Shown in pieces: positions 48,365-58,258 of a stretch of DNA of 64,000 nt (its first letter is position 1; each line of letters starts with the position of its first letter). Made by a program: the position numbers and the translations under genes. A model generated the notes under the pieces. The model did no database searches, was not told the origin of the DNA, and worked only from the letters and a program-made list of their open reading frames with translations. Source of the stretch: Chryseobacterium indicum (lineage in GTDB: Bacteria; Bacteroidota; Bacteroidia; Flavobacteriales; Weeksellaceae); the NCBI RefSeq assembly GCF_021504595.1, contig NZ_JACSGT010000001.1, forward strand, positions 1,922,001 to 1,986,000, in the 5' to 3' direction.

Positions 48365-50308
48365 TTAATAACCAGGATTCTGGTATTTTGCTTTTTCATC
48401 AGCAGTTGCACCACTCATTGCATCGATTTGTCCCTGCGGAATCGGTCTCAGATAATGGAACGGCTGAATATTACGTGTTACGGTCTGCGGTGTATGGTTT
48501 CCATAAGCAGTACCTCCTATTTTATAAGTAGCTGCATATTCGCCCCACTTCTGTGTACGCACCAAATCGTACCATCTGTAGAATTCTCCGTAATATTCAC
48601 GGGATCTTTCTGCCAGAATATAATCAATAGTAATTACAGAAGGCGTTGCAGCAGTCATTGCGGCACTATTATCTGCAATGTACGTTGTATTTTGAGCGTT
48701 ATTAAATTTCCATTTTCCTGCTCTTGCACGGATTACGTTAATTAAATCTCTCGCCGTCATAGAACCTGAAGCTCCTTTTACGGCTGCTTCTGCCGCGATA
48801 AAATAGAACTCAGAGAATTTTGCGACATTGAAAGGTCTTGTTAAACCTGCATTTGGATATCCTAATCCATTTGGATCATCCGTACGGTACGTACCGATTT
48901 TCCACAATCCCGGATAAACGATTCTGCTGATTCCGTTGGGTGCAACTACCCAATCTGCTCTTCCCGGCAATGTACCTGCGCCCACACCGTTCTGCCCTGC
49001 TCCTGAAGGATAAGTTGGCGTTTGGGAATCATCGTTAAGGAAGCTCAGAATCGCTCCTCCCGGCTGTACAGGTAAATTATTGGCATTATACAGAACAGGG
49101 TTTGTAACACCTGCTTTGTCCCAATTACCTCTGTAAGTCGTAACAAAAGTACCGTCATATCTTGAATCGGTAGTTTTATCAGCAAATGTATTCTGAATAA
49201 CGCCAATCGGAGGAGCCATACGAACCCATGGACGACCTAAAGATTGTGTTGCAGCACGCTGTACAGAACTTACAGCAGTAAAGGTTGTTGCGGAGGAGCT
49301 GCTCTTCAGGTTGGTGTAGTTCCATGTCTGCATCCACGCAGCGAAGTTATCAGGAGCCCATCCTGAACCAAAACCTACAGGATCTGATTCGTTATAAAAT
49401 GCACTAGCCTGAGTATGATCTGCATACAGCATACATTCGTTGTTTCTGTCGTTTGATCCTACATTTACATCATAAAATGTAGGCTGTAAAGCATATGGAC
49501 CAGGAGTAGTTATTCCCTGCATAGCGGTATCATAAGCCTGCTGGAAATACCATTGTGCATTATGACCATCCGGATCGGTTCTTGGAGCGTCCGGATACGT
49601 TGGAATGCTGTTTGGATTCTGCAGCCACCATCCGTATGTAAGGTAGGCTTTTGCTAAAAATAATCTTGCAACATTTTTCGTTACTCCTCCCGTTACTCTT
49701 GGTGAAGCAGGTAAATTATCTATTGCTTTTCTAAGATCAGGAAAAATTCCTCTGGTGTAAACTTCAGGAACGGTATTTCTTTTAGAAGTTGTTATCGCAT
49801 TTGTATTCAGTGCAAGTTCTCCTGCTCCCAAATCTAACGGAACTCCTCCATACGTCTGAACCAGCATAAAGTAATCAAATGCTCTGAAGAATCTTGCTTC
49901 GGAAATTAATGATTCTGCCACGCCAAACTGCGGACCTCTTTCTACAATTCCGTTTGCGGTATTAATAGAAGGGAATACAGATCCCCAAATCATACTCGGA
50001 GGAAAAGAAGATGGTGTAACGTTACCATTTCCTGAAAAGTCCAATTCTTTAAAGTTTCCGTCTGCACTCTGTGCAAAAGTAGATTCGTCGGTACCGTTCT
50101 GGCAGTTACTCATGAAGTAGCCGTTACCATACAATAAACGCAAACTTCTGTATAAAGATGTAACCCCTGCTGTTACCCCATCCGGCGTATTAAAATAATC
50201 CACCGTATAGTTAGATCTTGGCTGTTCGTCCAGAATTTCATTACAACTGGATAAGCAAAGCGAGAAGAAAAACGCTCCTAAAACTATTTTTTTATTAAAC
50301 TTGATCAT
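48365..50308 (-). CDS. SusD/RagB-type surface glycan-binding lipoprotein
   Basis: A 647-residue lipoprotein with acceptor C22 (CLSSCNEILDEQP). Its helical TPR-like start (YTVDYFNTPDGVTAGVTSLYRSLR) and C-terminal DYILAERSREYYGEFYRWYDLVR are SusD hallmarks. It forms the lid over the SusC channel at the outer surface and would bind xylo-oligosaccharides. Its start lies 11 nt after the SusC stop. No extra surface glycan-binding protein gene follows it. Confidence 0.96.
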   Translation of the reverse strand: MIKFNKKIVLGAFFFSLCLSSCNEILDEQPRSNYTVDYFNTPDGVTAGVTSLYRSLRLLYGNGYFMSNCQNGTDESTFAQSADGNFKELDFSGNGNVTPSSFPPSMIWGSVFPSINTANGIVERGPQFGVAESLISEARFFRAFDYFMLVQTYGGVPLDLGAGELALNTNAITTSKRNTVPEVYTRGIFPDLRKAIDNLPASPRVTGGVTKNVARLFLAKAYLTYGWWLQNPNSIPTYPDAPRTDPDGHNAQWYFQQAYDTAMQGITTPGPYALQPTFYDVNVGSNDRNNECMLYADHTQASAFYNESDPVGFGSGWAPDNFAAWMQTWNYTNLKSSSSATTFTAVSSVQRAATQSLGRPWVRMAPPIGVIQNTFADKTTDSRYDGTFVTTYRGNWDKAGVTNPVLYNANNLPVQPGGAILSFLNDDSQTPTYPSGAGQNGVGAGTLPGRADWVVAPNGISRIVYPGLWKIGTYRTDDPNGLGYPNAGLTRPFNVAKFSEFYFIAAEAAVKGASGSMTARDLINVIRARAGKWKFNNAQNTTYIADNSAAMTAATPSVITIDYILAERSREYYGEFYRWYDLVRTQKWGEYAATYKIGGTAYGNHTPQTVTRNIQPFHYLRPIPQGQIDAMSGATADEKAKYQNPGY

Positions 50309-50319
50309 GATTTTGTAAT

Positions 50320-53199
50320 TTAAAAAGATAAATTGATTCCCATTAGATAATTACGTGTAGACGGGTTATTGGTTCCTATAATCAGCTGACGCCCGTTATA
50401 TGGAAGACTGCTGTTTACCGCCTGATTCTGGTTACCGTAAGAGTTCGGTTCCGGATCCATCCCGGATTCTTTATGATAAGGAGAGAAAAGAACCAGAGGA
50501 TTGGTTACCGTTACATAAATTCTTAAACTATTTAATTTCAGATCATCTAAAAATTCTTTCTTCAAATTATAACCTAGTGTTATCGTTCTCAGTTTAAGAT
50601 AAGATCCATCGAAGTAAGCAAGAGTAGAACCATATTTCGGGTTGTCTCCACTCATTATTCCTCCGGGTTTAGGATATCTTACATTCGGGTTTTCTGCCGT
50701 CCAGTAATCTACATCCACGTTATTCCCTCTTCCCGTTAATCTGTTAAGATAACCCGAAGAACCATAAATAGAACTGATTAAAACACCACCGTGCTGAAAT
50801 GCACCTACAGTACTCAATTCAAAATTTTTGTAAGCAAATCTCATATTGAAACCACCCTGCCAATCCGGAGCCGTATCGATAATTTGTCTGTCGTCCGGAC
50901 CAATTGCTCTTACCGGAGTACCATCTGCATTGTAACCGCCGGTGTAAAGAACTTTAATCATCCCTATATTACCTCCCGGCTCTAATATATTTAGATAAGG
51001 ATCTCCCTGCTGCCACAAGCCAATGTTCTGATAATCATAGATCGCGTTGATATTATGTCCTACAAACCAATTGTTCGCTACATCACGGGTAGTCCCTGAA
51101 TTCAAAGCTAAAATCTGATTTCTGTTGGCATACCAGTTAACCCCTGCATCCCAGCTGAAGCCATCAGGATTGTTTATGATCGTACCATTAAGTGAAACTT
51201 CCCAACCTTTGTTTTCTATCTGTCCTATGTTGTTCGTTACACTCGCAATACCTCCGGATATAGGAAGATTTGTCGGAGATAAAACCTGCTCTGTTTTAGT
51301 TCTGTAATACTCTACAGTACCTGTCAATCTATTATTAAATAATCCGAAATCCAAACCGAAGTTATTGGTTTTAGAGTATTCCCAGCCCAGCTCTGGATTT
51401 GGTGCAGTAGTAATATAAACCCCTGTCGTATTGGTATTTCCGAAATTATACGGAACAACCCCTAAAGTTCCTTTGGTAGTGTACGGACCAACCGCCTGAT
51501 TGGAAGTCTGCCCCCATCCGTATCTTAATTTGAACTGATTGATGGCTTTGAGACTCTGCATGAAAGATTCATTCGCCAAATTCCAGCCTAAAGATATTGC
51601 GGGATAGGTATGCCATTTGTTACCCGGTGCCAAAACAGATGCACCATCTGCACGAAGCGTTGCTGTAATCATATATTTATTATCGTAGGTATACATGGCA
51701 CGTCCCATATACGATATAAGCCCTCTCTGTACATATACCTGATCTTCAGGCTTCACAGAAATATCTGCTTGCGGAGACTGTCCCAAATTGTAATACTGGA
51801 AGAAGTCTGACGGTACATTTTTAGCACTCATGTAGCTGCTGATATACCGATTGCCTTCTGCAGAATATAAGGCTACAGCATTAATCTTATGTTTTCCAAA
51901 AGTTCTGTCGTAGGTTAATAAATTTTCTAATGTCCAGTGATAAGTCTGGCTGTTTCCTTTTCCTGCACTGGAAGGAGCGGCTGAATTCACATTGAAAACC
52001 CCTACTCCTGTATAATTTCCGCTGTTAGAAGTGGTATAATCCAATCCGACATTTAATCTGTATTTTAAACCGCTAATCGGTAAGCTTACTTCTCCATATA
52101 AATTATTGTATGAAGAAAGACCTTTGCTTTCATCTACATATTTATCCCCCAGATTTTCGAGGGTCTTTCTGATGTATACCCAGGACTGATCAATATTCGA
52201 TGCCGTACTAATGGTTCTTTTAATACTTCCATCTGCATTATAAGGGTTTGCTAGCGGAGAGTTGCCCAGAACCGGCGCTCCTGCCACGCCATTTCCTTCT
52301 GACACTGTATAGTTGGTATTGGATGTAAATCCGAATTTGAAGCTTTTACCAACCTGCTGATCCAAAGCGATCCTTAGTGAGAATCTTTCATAATTCTGGA
52401 TCGGAATTAAAGCGTCCTGCTTAAAATAGGACAACCCTACGTTGTAATTACCTCCTTCCGTTCCCCCCGATACCCCTACATCATGACTGGTCATCATTGC
52501 CGGTTTGTAATACAGCTTTTGCCAGTCTGTATTAGTGTCCAACGTTTCATCTTTTCCTAATCCGTAAATATTTCCGGCATCAGCTCTTAATTTAGCTAAT
52601 TTAGGACCATCCATCATCGGAAACCTTGAAAACAAGGTCTGAACTCCTGTAAAAGAATTGTACGTAAATCTCGGCTTCTGACCTTTAGAACCTCTGTTGG
52701 TTGTTACCAAAATAACTCCATTTGCTCCTCTGGAACCATAAATTGCAGTTGCAGAAGCATCTTTCAGGATATCTATACTTTTAATGTCACTTGAACTGAT
52801 ATCACCAAGTGATCCCACAAACGGAATTCCATCAAGAACAATTAACGGATCATTCGCATTGGGTGTTAAAGATCGTGTTCCTCTGATGCGAATCTGCATG
52901 CTGGCTCCGGGTTTTGTAGAGGTCTGACTAATATCTACCCCTGCGGTTCTTCCCTGCAATGCCTGAGTAATGTTAGCAGTAGGTACTTCTCTTAAAACAT
53001 CTCCTTTTACAGATGCTACAGAGCCCGTTACGGCTTCTTTTCTTTGGGTTCCGTACCCGATTACCACTACTTCTTCTATTTTTTTCTCCTTAGCAACAGT
53101 ATCTTTTTTACTCTGAGAATAGGCTAAACCGGAAGGTAATAAAGCCATTGCAAAAAAGAGCGCGGCTTTATTGGTTTTAGCTAAATAAGATCGATTCAT
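50320..53199 (-). CDS. SusC/RagA-type TonB-dependent outer-membrane transporter
   Basis: A 959-residue protein: signal peptide (about 1-29), TonB-box-like EEVVVIGYGTQ near 42-52, plug domain with the SusC signature (LDGIPF and KDASATAIYGSRGANGVILVTT) and a C-terminal 22-strand barrel ending in NLSF. It lacks the carboxypeptidase-D-like regulatory domain that usually precedes the plug in SusC. With SusD it imports xylan fragments using TonB energy. It is the only SusCD pair in the locus. Confidence 0.96.
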   Translation of the reverse strand: MNRSYLAKTNKAALFFAMALLPSGLAYSQSKKDTVAKEKKIEEVVVIGYGTQRKEAVTGSVASVKGDVLREVPTANITQALQGRTAGVDISQTSTKPGASMQIRIRGTRSLTPNANDPLIVLDGIPFVGSLGDISSSDIKSIDILKDASATAIYGSRGANGVILVTTNRGSKGQKPRFTYNSFTGVQTLFSRFPMMDGPKLAKLRADAGNIYGLGKDETLDTNTDWQKLYYKPAMMTSHDVGVSGGTEGGNYNVGLSYFKQDALIPIQNYERFSLRIALDQQVGKSFKFGFTSNTNYTVSEGNGVAGAPVLGNSPLANPYNADGSIKRTISTASNIDQSWVYIRKTLENLGDKYVDESKGLSSYNNLYGEVSLPISGLKYRLNVGLDYTTSNSGNYTGVGVFNVNSAAPSSAGKGNSQTYHWTLENLLTYDRTFGKHKINAVALYSAEGNRYISSYMSAKNVPSDFFQYYNLGQSPQADISVKPEDQVYVQRGLISYMGRAMYTYDNKYMITATLRADGASVLAPGNKWHTYPAISLGWNLANESFMQSLKAINQFKLRYGWGQTSNQAVGPYTTKGTLGVVPYNFGNTNTTGVYITTAPNPELGWEYSKTNNFGLDFGLFNNRLTGTVEYYRTKTEQVLSPTNLPISGGIASVTNNIGQIENKGWEVSLNGTIINNPDGFSWDAGVNWYANRNQILALNSGTTRDVANNWFVGHNINAIYDYQNIGLWQQGDPYLNILEPGGNIGMIKVLYTGGYNADGTPVRAIGPDDRQIIDTAPDWQGGFNMRFAYKNFELSTVGAFQHGGVLISSIYGSSGYLNRLTGRGNNVDVDYWTAENPNVRYPKPGGIMSGDNPKYGSTLAYFDGSYLKLRTITLGYNLKKEFLDDLKLNSLRIYVTVTNPLVLFSPYHKESGMDPEPNSYGNQNQAVNSSLPYNGRQLIIGTNNPSTRNYLMGINLSF

Positions 53200-53228
53200 A
53201 ATTATTACGTTTAATATTAGGGTTGAAT

Positions 53229-53285
53229 AAAAAGGCTATTAATAATTATCGTTTTGAAAAATCCTTAGTGTTTAGCAGCCTTTTT
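53229..53285 (-). terminator. Hairpin between xylA and SusC, possible attenuator
   Basis: AAAAAGGCT (53229-53237) and AGCCTTTTT (53277-53285) pair across a 39-nt A/T loop in the 94-bp gap. On the minus strand the second arm is followed by ATT, so read-through to SusC is likely partial. Confidence 0.45.
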
Positions 53286-53293
53286 ACGTTTAT

Positions 53294-54622
53294 TTAGATA
53301 TACATATTCACAATCGCTTCAAACAATTCCTGCTTTCCGCTTTTTGGCTGTGGTTCCCCAATTTCATGAGCTATCCTCTGAAGATCTTCCAAAGTAAGCG
53401 TTCCTGCTTCAAAAGCCTTTCCGTTTCCGTTGTCGAAAGATGCGTAACGGTCTGTTCTCAGTTTTTTATAATCTGAATTTTCAAGAATATCTGCTGCCGC
53501 TAAAAGTCCTTTCGCAAAAACATCCATCCCCGAAATATGAGAAATAAACAAATCTTCAGGATCAATAGAGTTTCTTCTGATTTTAGCATCGAAATTTACT
53601 CCTCCGTTTCCTAAACCTCCTGCAGGAAGTAATACCAGCCATGCCTGAACCATATCTAAATAATCTACCGGAAACTGATCTGTATCCCATCCGTTCTGAT
53701 AATCTCCCCTGTTCGCATCAATGCTTCCTAACATTCCTGCATCTACTGCCACCTGAAGTTCATGCTCGAAAGTATGTCCTGCCAGTGTTGCGTGGTTCAC
53801 TTCAATATTTAATTTAAAATCTTTATCTAATCCGTAATGTCTCAGGAAGCCGATCACCGTTTCAGAATCGTAATCATACTGGTGTTTTGTAGGCTCCATT
53901 GGTTTTGGCTCAATCAGGAAAGTTCCTGTGAAGCCCTGCTGACGGGCATAGTCTCTGGACATAGTAAGAAAACGTGCCAAATGATCTTTTTCACGCTTCA
54001 TATCGGTATTCAAAAGGCTCATGTAACCTTCTCTACCACCCCAGAAAACGTAGTTTTCGCCACCAAGAGCAATTGTAGCATCAATGGAATTTTTAACCTG
54101 TGTTCCTGCGCACGCAACAACATCAAAATTCGGGTTCGTGGAAGCTCCGTTCATGTATCTTTCGTGAGTGAAAACGTTTGCTGTTCCCCATAAAAGTTTA
54201 ATTCCGGTTTCCTGCTGTTTTTGTTTTGCATATTCCACTATAGCCTGAAGATTCTTCTCGTAGTCTTTCCAGTTATCGGCAGGATCTACTAAATCTATAT
54301 CATGGAAACAATAGTAATTGAAGCCCATTTTAGACATGAATTCAAACCCTGCGTCCATTTTATGCATTGCTCTGGTTACGGCATCGTTTCCGATGTCCCA
54401 TGGATGATGAATTGTTGGTCCTCCAAACGGATCGCTTCCGTTTGCACATAAGGTATGCCACCAAGCCATTGCAAAACGCGTCCAGTCTTTTATAGGTTTT
54501 CCCATCACAATTCTTTCTGCATCATAATATCTGAAAGCCATAGGATTCCTGCTTTCTTTCCCTTCAAATTTGATTTTGTCGATACCTGTAAAAAACTCTT
54601 TTGTACCTGTTAAAGTGTTCAT
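53294..54622 (-). CDS. xylA: D-xylose isomerase
   Basis: A 442-residue protein of the longer class II type, converting xylose to xylulose. [60 protein letters not shown] and GSIDANRGD carry the substrate and metal-binding residues. It lies between xylB and SusC, 107 nt after xylB. Confidence 0.98.
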   Translation of the reverse strand: MNTLTGTKEFFTGIDKIKFEGKESRNPMAFRYYDAERIVMGKPIKDWTRFAMAWWHTLCANGSDPFGGPTIHHPWDIGNDAVTRAMHKMDAGFEFMSKMGFNYYCFHDIDLVDPADNWKDYEKNLQAIVEYAKQKQQETGIKLLWGTANVFTHERYMNGASTNPNFDVVACAGTQVKNSIDATIALGGENYVFWGGREGYMSLLNTDMKREKDHLARFLTMSRDYARQQGFTGTFLIEPKPMEPTKHQYDYDSETVIGFLRHYGLDKDFKLNIEVNHATLAGHTFEHELQVAVDAGMLGSIDANRGDYQNGWDTDQFPVDYLDMVQAWLVLLPAGGLGNGGVNFDAKIRRNSIDPEDLFISHISGMDVFAKGLLAAADILENSDYKKLRTDRYASFDNGNGKAFEAGTLTLEDLQRIAHEIGEPQPKSGKQELFEAIVNMYI

Positions 54623-54729
54623 ATATTTGTTTTAATTTTTAGTTTAATTTTAAAATTCAACATAAAGTTTCCCTGCTCACTGATTCTGAAGAATCAATAA
54701 GTACAATAAAAATCTTTTTGTATTGGTGA

Positions 54730-56214
54730 TTATACTATTTCGTTAAGATGCTGTTTCCATCTCGAATAGGCTTCTAAGTATTGTTCTCTTTTTTCCAGTT
54801 GCGGTTCTATTACGGCTATTCTTTCCAGAGAGGCAAAGGCTTCCTTAGAATCTGCGTAAAAGCCGATTCCCATTCCTGCGGCTCTTGCAGCACCTACCGC
54901 TCCGTCGGTATCATAAAGTTCAATAACGGCATTGCTTACTCCGGCTAATGATTTTCTGAAAATTGAACTCAGGAACATATTGGCATTTCCTGCACGGATC
55001 ACCTGAATATCCATCCCGATATTTCTCATGATGTCCATTCCGTATTCATAGGAAAATACAATTCCCTCCTGTGCGGCACGCAGGATATCTCCTTTGGTAT
55101 GGATATTAAAATTAATCCCGTGAATGGAGCAATTGGTTTCTTTATTTTCGAGTACTCTTTCTGCCCCGTTTCCGAAAGGAATGATGCTTAATCCTTTGGC
55201 TCCTACCGGTGAAAGCGACGCCATGTCGTTCATGTCTCCGTAAGAAGACAGGGAGGTTGCCAGATTATGTTTTAACCAGGAATTTAAAATTCCGGTTCCG
55301 TTAATGCAAAGTAAAACTCCTAATCTCGTTAATTCTTCGGTATGATTAACGTGCGCGAAAGTATTTACTCTTGATAATTTATCGTAGTCTAATTTATCTA
55401 AAACGCCGTAAACAACGCCTGAAGTTCCTGCTGTGGAAGCGATTTCTCCAGGATTAAAAACATTGAGTGATAATGCATTATTCGGCTGATCTCCTGCTCT
55501 GTATGAAATGGGAGTTCCTTCTTTTAAGCCTAATTCCTCTGCCGCTACGGCAGAAACTGCTGACTGAATCCCGAATGTAGGTACGATTTCAGGAAAAAAG
55601 CTTTTCGGAATCCCGTAATAATTAATGACATCTTCTGAGATGCAATTGTTTTTAAAGTCCCAGAAAATCCCTTCTGACAAGCCTTCAACTGTTATTCCGA
55701 TCTCTCCGGAAAGTCTCATGGCAATGTAATCTCCGGGAAGCATTATCTTATCTATTTTTTCGAAAATTTCCGGCTCATTCTCTTTTACCCAGGCTAATTT
55801 TGAAGCGGTGAAATTCCCGGGAGAATTTAAGAGATGAGATAAACATTTTTCTTCTCCGATTTCTTTAAAGGCTTTTTCTCCATAAGGAACAGCACGGCTG
55901 TCGCACCAGATGATGGAAGGTCTTAACAGGTTCTGATCTTTGTCTACTAAAATTAAACCATGCATTTGCCAGGTAATGCCAATTCCTTTAATGTCTTCTG
56001 CATTTATGCCGGCTTCATGCATTACCGCTTCATGAGCTAGCTTCAGATTTGTCCACCAGTCGACAGGATTCTGCTCTGCCCAACCGGGATGTACCGCAGT
56101 AATTTTCATCTCTTTTTTAGGTGAAAATTCGGACGCAATTACTTTTCCGCTGGATGCTTCAACGAGACAAACTTTCACAGAAGAACTGCCGATATCATAG
56201 CCTAGTAAGTACAT
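54730..56214 (-). CDS. xylB: Xylulokinase
   Basis: A 494-residue FGGY kinase making D-xylulose-5-phosphate. It starts YLLGYDIGSSSVKVCLVE, has WQMHGLILVD (catalytic region near 80), YRAGDQPNNALSLNV and the FGGY C-terminal block VIRAGNANMFLSSIFRK. Its start is 17 nt after the regulator gene, upstream of xylA. Confidence 0.97.
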   Translation of the reverse strand: MYLLGYDIGSSSVKVCLVEASSGKVIASEFSPKKEMKITAVHPGWAEQNPVDWWTNLKLAHEAVMHEAGINAEDIKGIGITWQMHGLILVDKDQNLLRPSIIWCDSRAVPYGEKAFKEIGEEKCLSHLLNSPGNFTASKLAWVKENEPEIFEKIDKIMLPGDYIAMRLSGEIGITVEGLSEGIFWDFKNNCISEDVINYYGIPKSFFPEIVPTFGIQSAVSAVAAEELGLKEGTPISYRAGDQPNNALSLNVFNPGEIASTAGTSGVVYGVLDKLDYDKLSRVNTFAHVNHTEELTRLGVLLCINGTGILNSWLKHNLATSLSSYGDMNDMASLSPVGAKGLSIIPFGNGAERVLENKETNCSIHGINFNIHTKGDILRAAQEGIVFSYEYGMDIMRNIGMDIQVIRAGNANMFLSSIFRKSLAGVSNAVIELYDTDGAVGAARAAGMGIGFYADSKEAFASLERIAVIEPQLEKREQYLEAYSRWKQHLNEIV

Positions 56215-56231
56215 ATAGTTTTAAAAAGGTA

Positions 56232-56948
56232 TTATTTAATTAGTTTAGTATTGTTTTTCTTGTAAATTTTGGCATCGAATTTATAATATCTGGCTGCACG
56301 ATGCGATACGTTCTTTTCAATCTCATCCAATGGTATGATATAATTGAACGAGGAGATTTTTTTATGAAAGTTTTTAATATCAATTTGTTTTTCACTTAAT
56401 GCACTGTACAACTGATAGAGCTGTCTAATGGTAAATTTCTTGGGAAGCAGCTCAAATATAATAGAGAAATCCACTTCTATCCATTTTCTTACCTCCCCTA
56501 AAGATTCATTAATAATTTTATTATGATCAAACGGCAGAGAAGGAACCTCATCAATAGGGAACCAATCTACCGTGCTGTATTTTGTACTGTTAATCTTATG
56601 ATCAATCTTACACAGAGAAAGATAGGCAACGGTAATAATTCTGTCGATATGCTGCTTGTACTCTGTTCCCATCCATTGGATATCGTTTTCATTATTGGCT
56701 CTCATAGGATCCGCAAAACACTTAAACTGTTTCAGAACCATTTTTTTAATTCCTGTAAGCTCGTGCAGTACTCTTTCTGCAGCATCGTCCACATCTTCAT
56801 CACTAAAAATGAGACTTCCCGGAAGTTTTATCTGTCTTTCTTCATCAAGATGTCTTTCTACTAATAAGATATTTAATCTGTTTTCATGGTCGAAACCAAA
56901 AACAACACAGTCAACCGAAACATAGGTATGTATAAAATTGGGGCTCAT
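56232..56948 (-). CDS. Nudix-fold winged-helix regulator, xylose operon
   Basis: I place the start at the ATG at 56948 (MSPNFIHTYVSVDCVVFGFD), giving 238 residues. An in-frame ATG at 56978 overlaps a clear -7 box and so should not be in the mRNA. Residues about 8-150 are the Nudix fold. Its box (44-67) ends RVLHELTGI in place of REUxEExGU, keeping only one of the three glutamates there. The winged helix has ELLPKKFTIRQLYQLY and a recognition stretch DIKNFHKKI, close to the other regulator's DKRNFISKI. First in the xylB-xylA-SusCD run, it is probably the xylose sensor. Confidence 0.87.
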   Translation of the reverse strand: MSPNFIHTYVSVDCVVFGFDHENRLNILLVERHLDEERQIKLPGSLIFSDEDVDDAAERVLHELTGIKKMVLKQFKCFADPMRANNENDIQWMGTEYKQHIDRIITVAYLSLCKIDHKINSTKYSTVDWFPIDEVPSLPFDHNKIINESLGEVRKWIEVDFSIIFELLPKKFTIRQLYQLYSALSEKQIDIKNFHKKISSFNYIIPLDEIEKNVSHRAARYYKFDAKIYKKNNTKLIK

Positions 56949-56950
56949 GC

Positions 56951-56964
56951 AAGTGTTAACATTT
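56951..56964. promoter_or_regulatory. Short-spaced operator variant in the regulator leader
   Basis: AAGTGT-TA-ACATTT has the same half-sites as the N7 operators but only 2 bp between them. It lies between the -7 box (56976-56983) and the ATG at 56948, where binding could block transcription for autoregulation. Confidence 0.4.
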
Positions 56965-56975
56965 ATGTAACATGA

Positions 56976-56983
56976 CAAATATA
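56976..56983 (-). promoter_or_regulatory. -7 box of the xylose regulator gene
   Basis: TATATTTG on the minus strand, an exact TAnnTTTG match, 27 nt before the ATG at 56948. It is the evidence for the shorter start. The -33 position reads TTTT. Confidence 0.65.
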
Positions 56984-57234
56984 AAAATTCAAATGAATAA
57001 AAAAAATAATTTTCACACTAAGACCTAAATATCAGCAATTTACATATCGATTTTTTATGAAAACATTCACATACAAATTATGATAAGGTTATCATTAAAA
57101 TTACACTTATCAATATTGTAATGTATCAATTAACAAGTATTTATGATAGAGATTACAGAAAGAAAATAAGTGATTTTTTTAGATAAATATTATGATAAGA
57201 ATTGTAAAAAAAATAGCTTAAAAAAAATACAAAC

Positions 57235-57253
57235 AAGTGTAAAAAAAACACTT
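57235..57253. promoter_or_regulatory. Operator upstream of the xylose regulator
   Basis: AAGTGT-A7-ACACTT, a perfect match with a pure-A spacer, about 250 bp upstream of the regulator's -7 box. The surrounding A-tracts may bend the DNA. The distance is large for direct repression, so it may be an upstream or auxiliary site. Confidence 0.5.
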
Positions 57254-57740
57254 TTAAAGCTAAAAAACGTTAAAAATTGACATTTTTTTTTACCGTTTTT
57301 GCATGTAAGCGATTAGAAAATTACAAATAACAGAATTTAGCATATATTAAAATAAATTATTCATGGTAAAATAAAGTTTAAATATGATCTGTAGAAAATT
57401 ATTTAATCGTATGCTTTTAGCAGTTTTCAAAAATCAAGAAATACAAAAAACAGAAATACATCCGGAACCCTTTTTAATACCATAAGAAATTCAATTTGTA
57501 AATTCTTTTTTGCCAATGATTACCGCTTTTAAACGTCAGTTTTAGAATGTCATGCTTTCTACTTCTGGGAATATTAATTTACTTTAAACTACAACTTATA
57601 ATTGAGTTGAAAGTATATTGTAAACTTATGAAATCTTTTAATTTGCAAATTAATTATGAACCAAATGATAATTTAACAGAAAATAAACGGATGGTACTAC
57701 AGAAAATGAAGAGCTTAATCAGATAAATAACAGAACGTTT

Positions 57741-57870
57741 TTCTTATTCAGATCAGCAAAACTTTTTACTTAGTCCCCAGATTTTGATGCTAATCCACAA
57801 AACTTTCTTTCTATTCAGGTTGACTAAACTTTTTGCATAGCCCCGCAACTTTTGCGCTTGATCCGACTGA
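57741..57870. repeat. Imperfect tandem duplication, period about 67 bp
   Basis: Two diverged units share TATTCAG, then AAACTTTTT, TAG-CCC, TTTTG, GCT and ATCC in the same order. The first TATTCAG is at 57745 and the second at 57812. No coding frame runs through them. Confidence 0.55.
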
Positions 57871-57910
57871 TCCATAAAAAACATCTGAAATTACAGATGC
57901 AGTAATAAAA

Positions 57911-57940
57911 AAATCCTTCAAAATTTACTTTGAAGGATTT
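57911..57940 (-). terminator. Terminator of tRNA-Ser
   Basis: A perfect 12-bp stem, AAATCCTTCAAA with TTTGAAGGATTT, 6-nt loop, then seven T on the minus strand. It starts 4 nt after the tRNA. Confidence 0.88.
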
Positions 57941-57944
57941 TTTG

Positions 57945-58029
57945 CGGAGAGTGAGGGATTCGAACCCCCGGACCTGTTACAGTCAACAGTTTTCAAGACT
58001 GCCGCAATCGACCACTCTGCCAACTCTCC
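57945..58029 (-). tRNA. tRNA-Ser (anticodon UGA)
   Basis: An 85-nt class II tRNA. Acceptor GGAGAGT pairs with ACTCTCC, with discriminator G. The anticodon loop is CTTGAAA, giving UGA. A long variable arm follows (TTGACTGTAACAGG), and the T arm reads GGGGGTTCGAATCCC. CCA is not encoded. It decodes UCA and related codons. Confidence 0.96.
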
Positions 58030-58063
58030 AGAAACTCCGATTATATCGTTGTTTTCAGTGGTG

Positions 58064-58094
58064 CAAATATAGAACGTTTTTCAATTCTGACAAA
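58064..58094 (-). promoter_or_regulatory. tRNA-Ser promoter, perfect Bacteroidota consensus
   Basis: On the minus strand TTTG (58091-58094), exactly 19 bp, then TATATTTG (58064-58071), 34 bp before the tRNA. This is the clearest promoter in the window, and serves as reference for judging the sugar promoters. Confidence 0.88.
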
Positions 58095-58212
58095 ATATTT
58101 TCCTGACAAATTTTAACAAAAATTAATAATGAACTAAAAATCAGGTGAATTATTTCGGTTAAAAACTCTAATTATACCCTTTTTAAAATAATTTTTGTGC
58201 GAATTGTAAACA

Positions 58213-58240
58213 AAAAACGCATCTCGGAAGATGCGTTTTT
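58213..58240 (-). terminator. Terminator of trxB
   Basis: AAAAACGCATC-TCGGAA-GATGCGTTTTT, an 11-bp stem 18 nt after the trxB stop, with a T-run on either strand. Confidence 0.88.
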
Positions 58241-58258
58241 ATATTTAATTTCTTAAGA

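Larger units (their letters stand above)
56984..57910. other. AT-rich gene-free region upstream of the xylose operon
   Basis: More than 900 bases without a convincing gene. It contains an operator at 57235-57253, a lone ACACTT half-site at 57104-57109 beside a palindrome ATGATAA-GG-TTATCAT (57081-57096), and a tandem 67-bp duplication at 57741-57870. A plus-strand frame of 32 codons at 57628-57726 lacks supporting signals, and I do not call it a gene. Confidence 0.6.

Noticed and set aside
57091..57109. Possible further operator upstream of the xylose regulator
   Set aside because: The right half ACACTT is good but the left half TATCAT fits poorly, so only a half-site is supported.
57628..57726. 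Plus-strand frame of 32 codons in the gene-free region
   Set aside because: No clear promoter or ribosome binding site and no recognisable sequence; short frames are expected by chance here.
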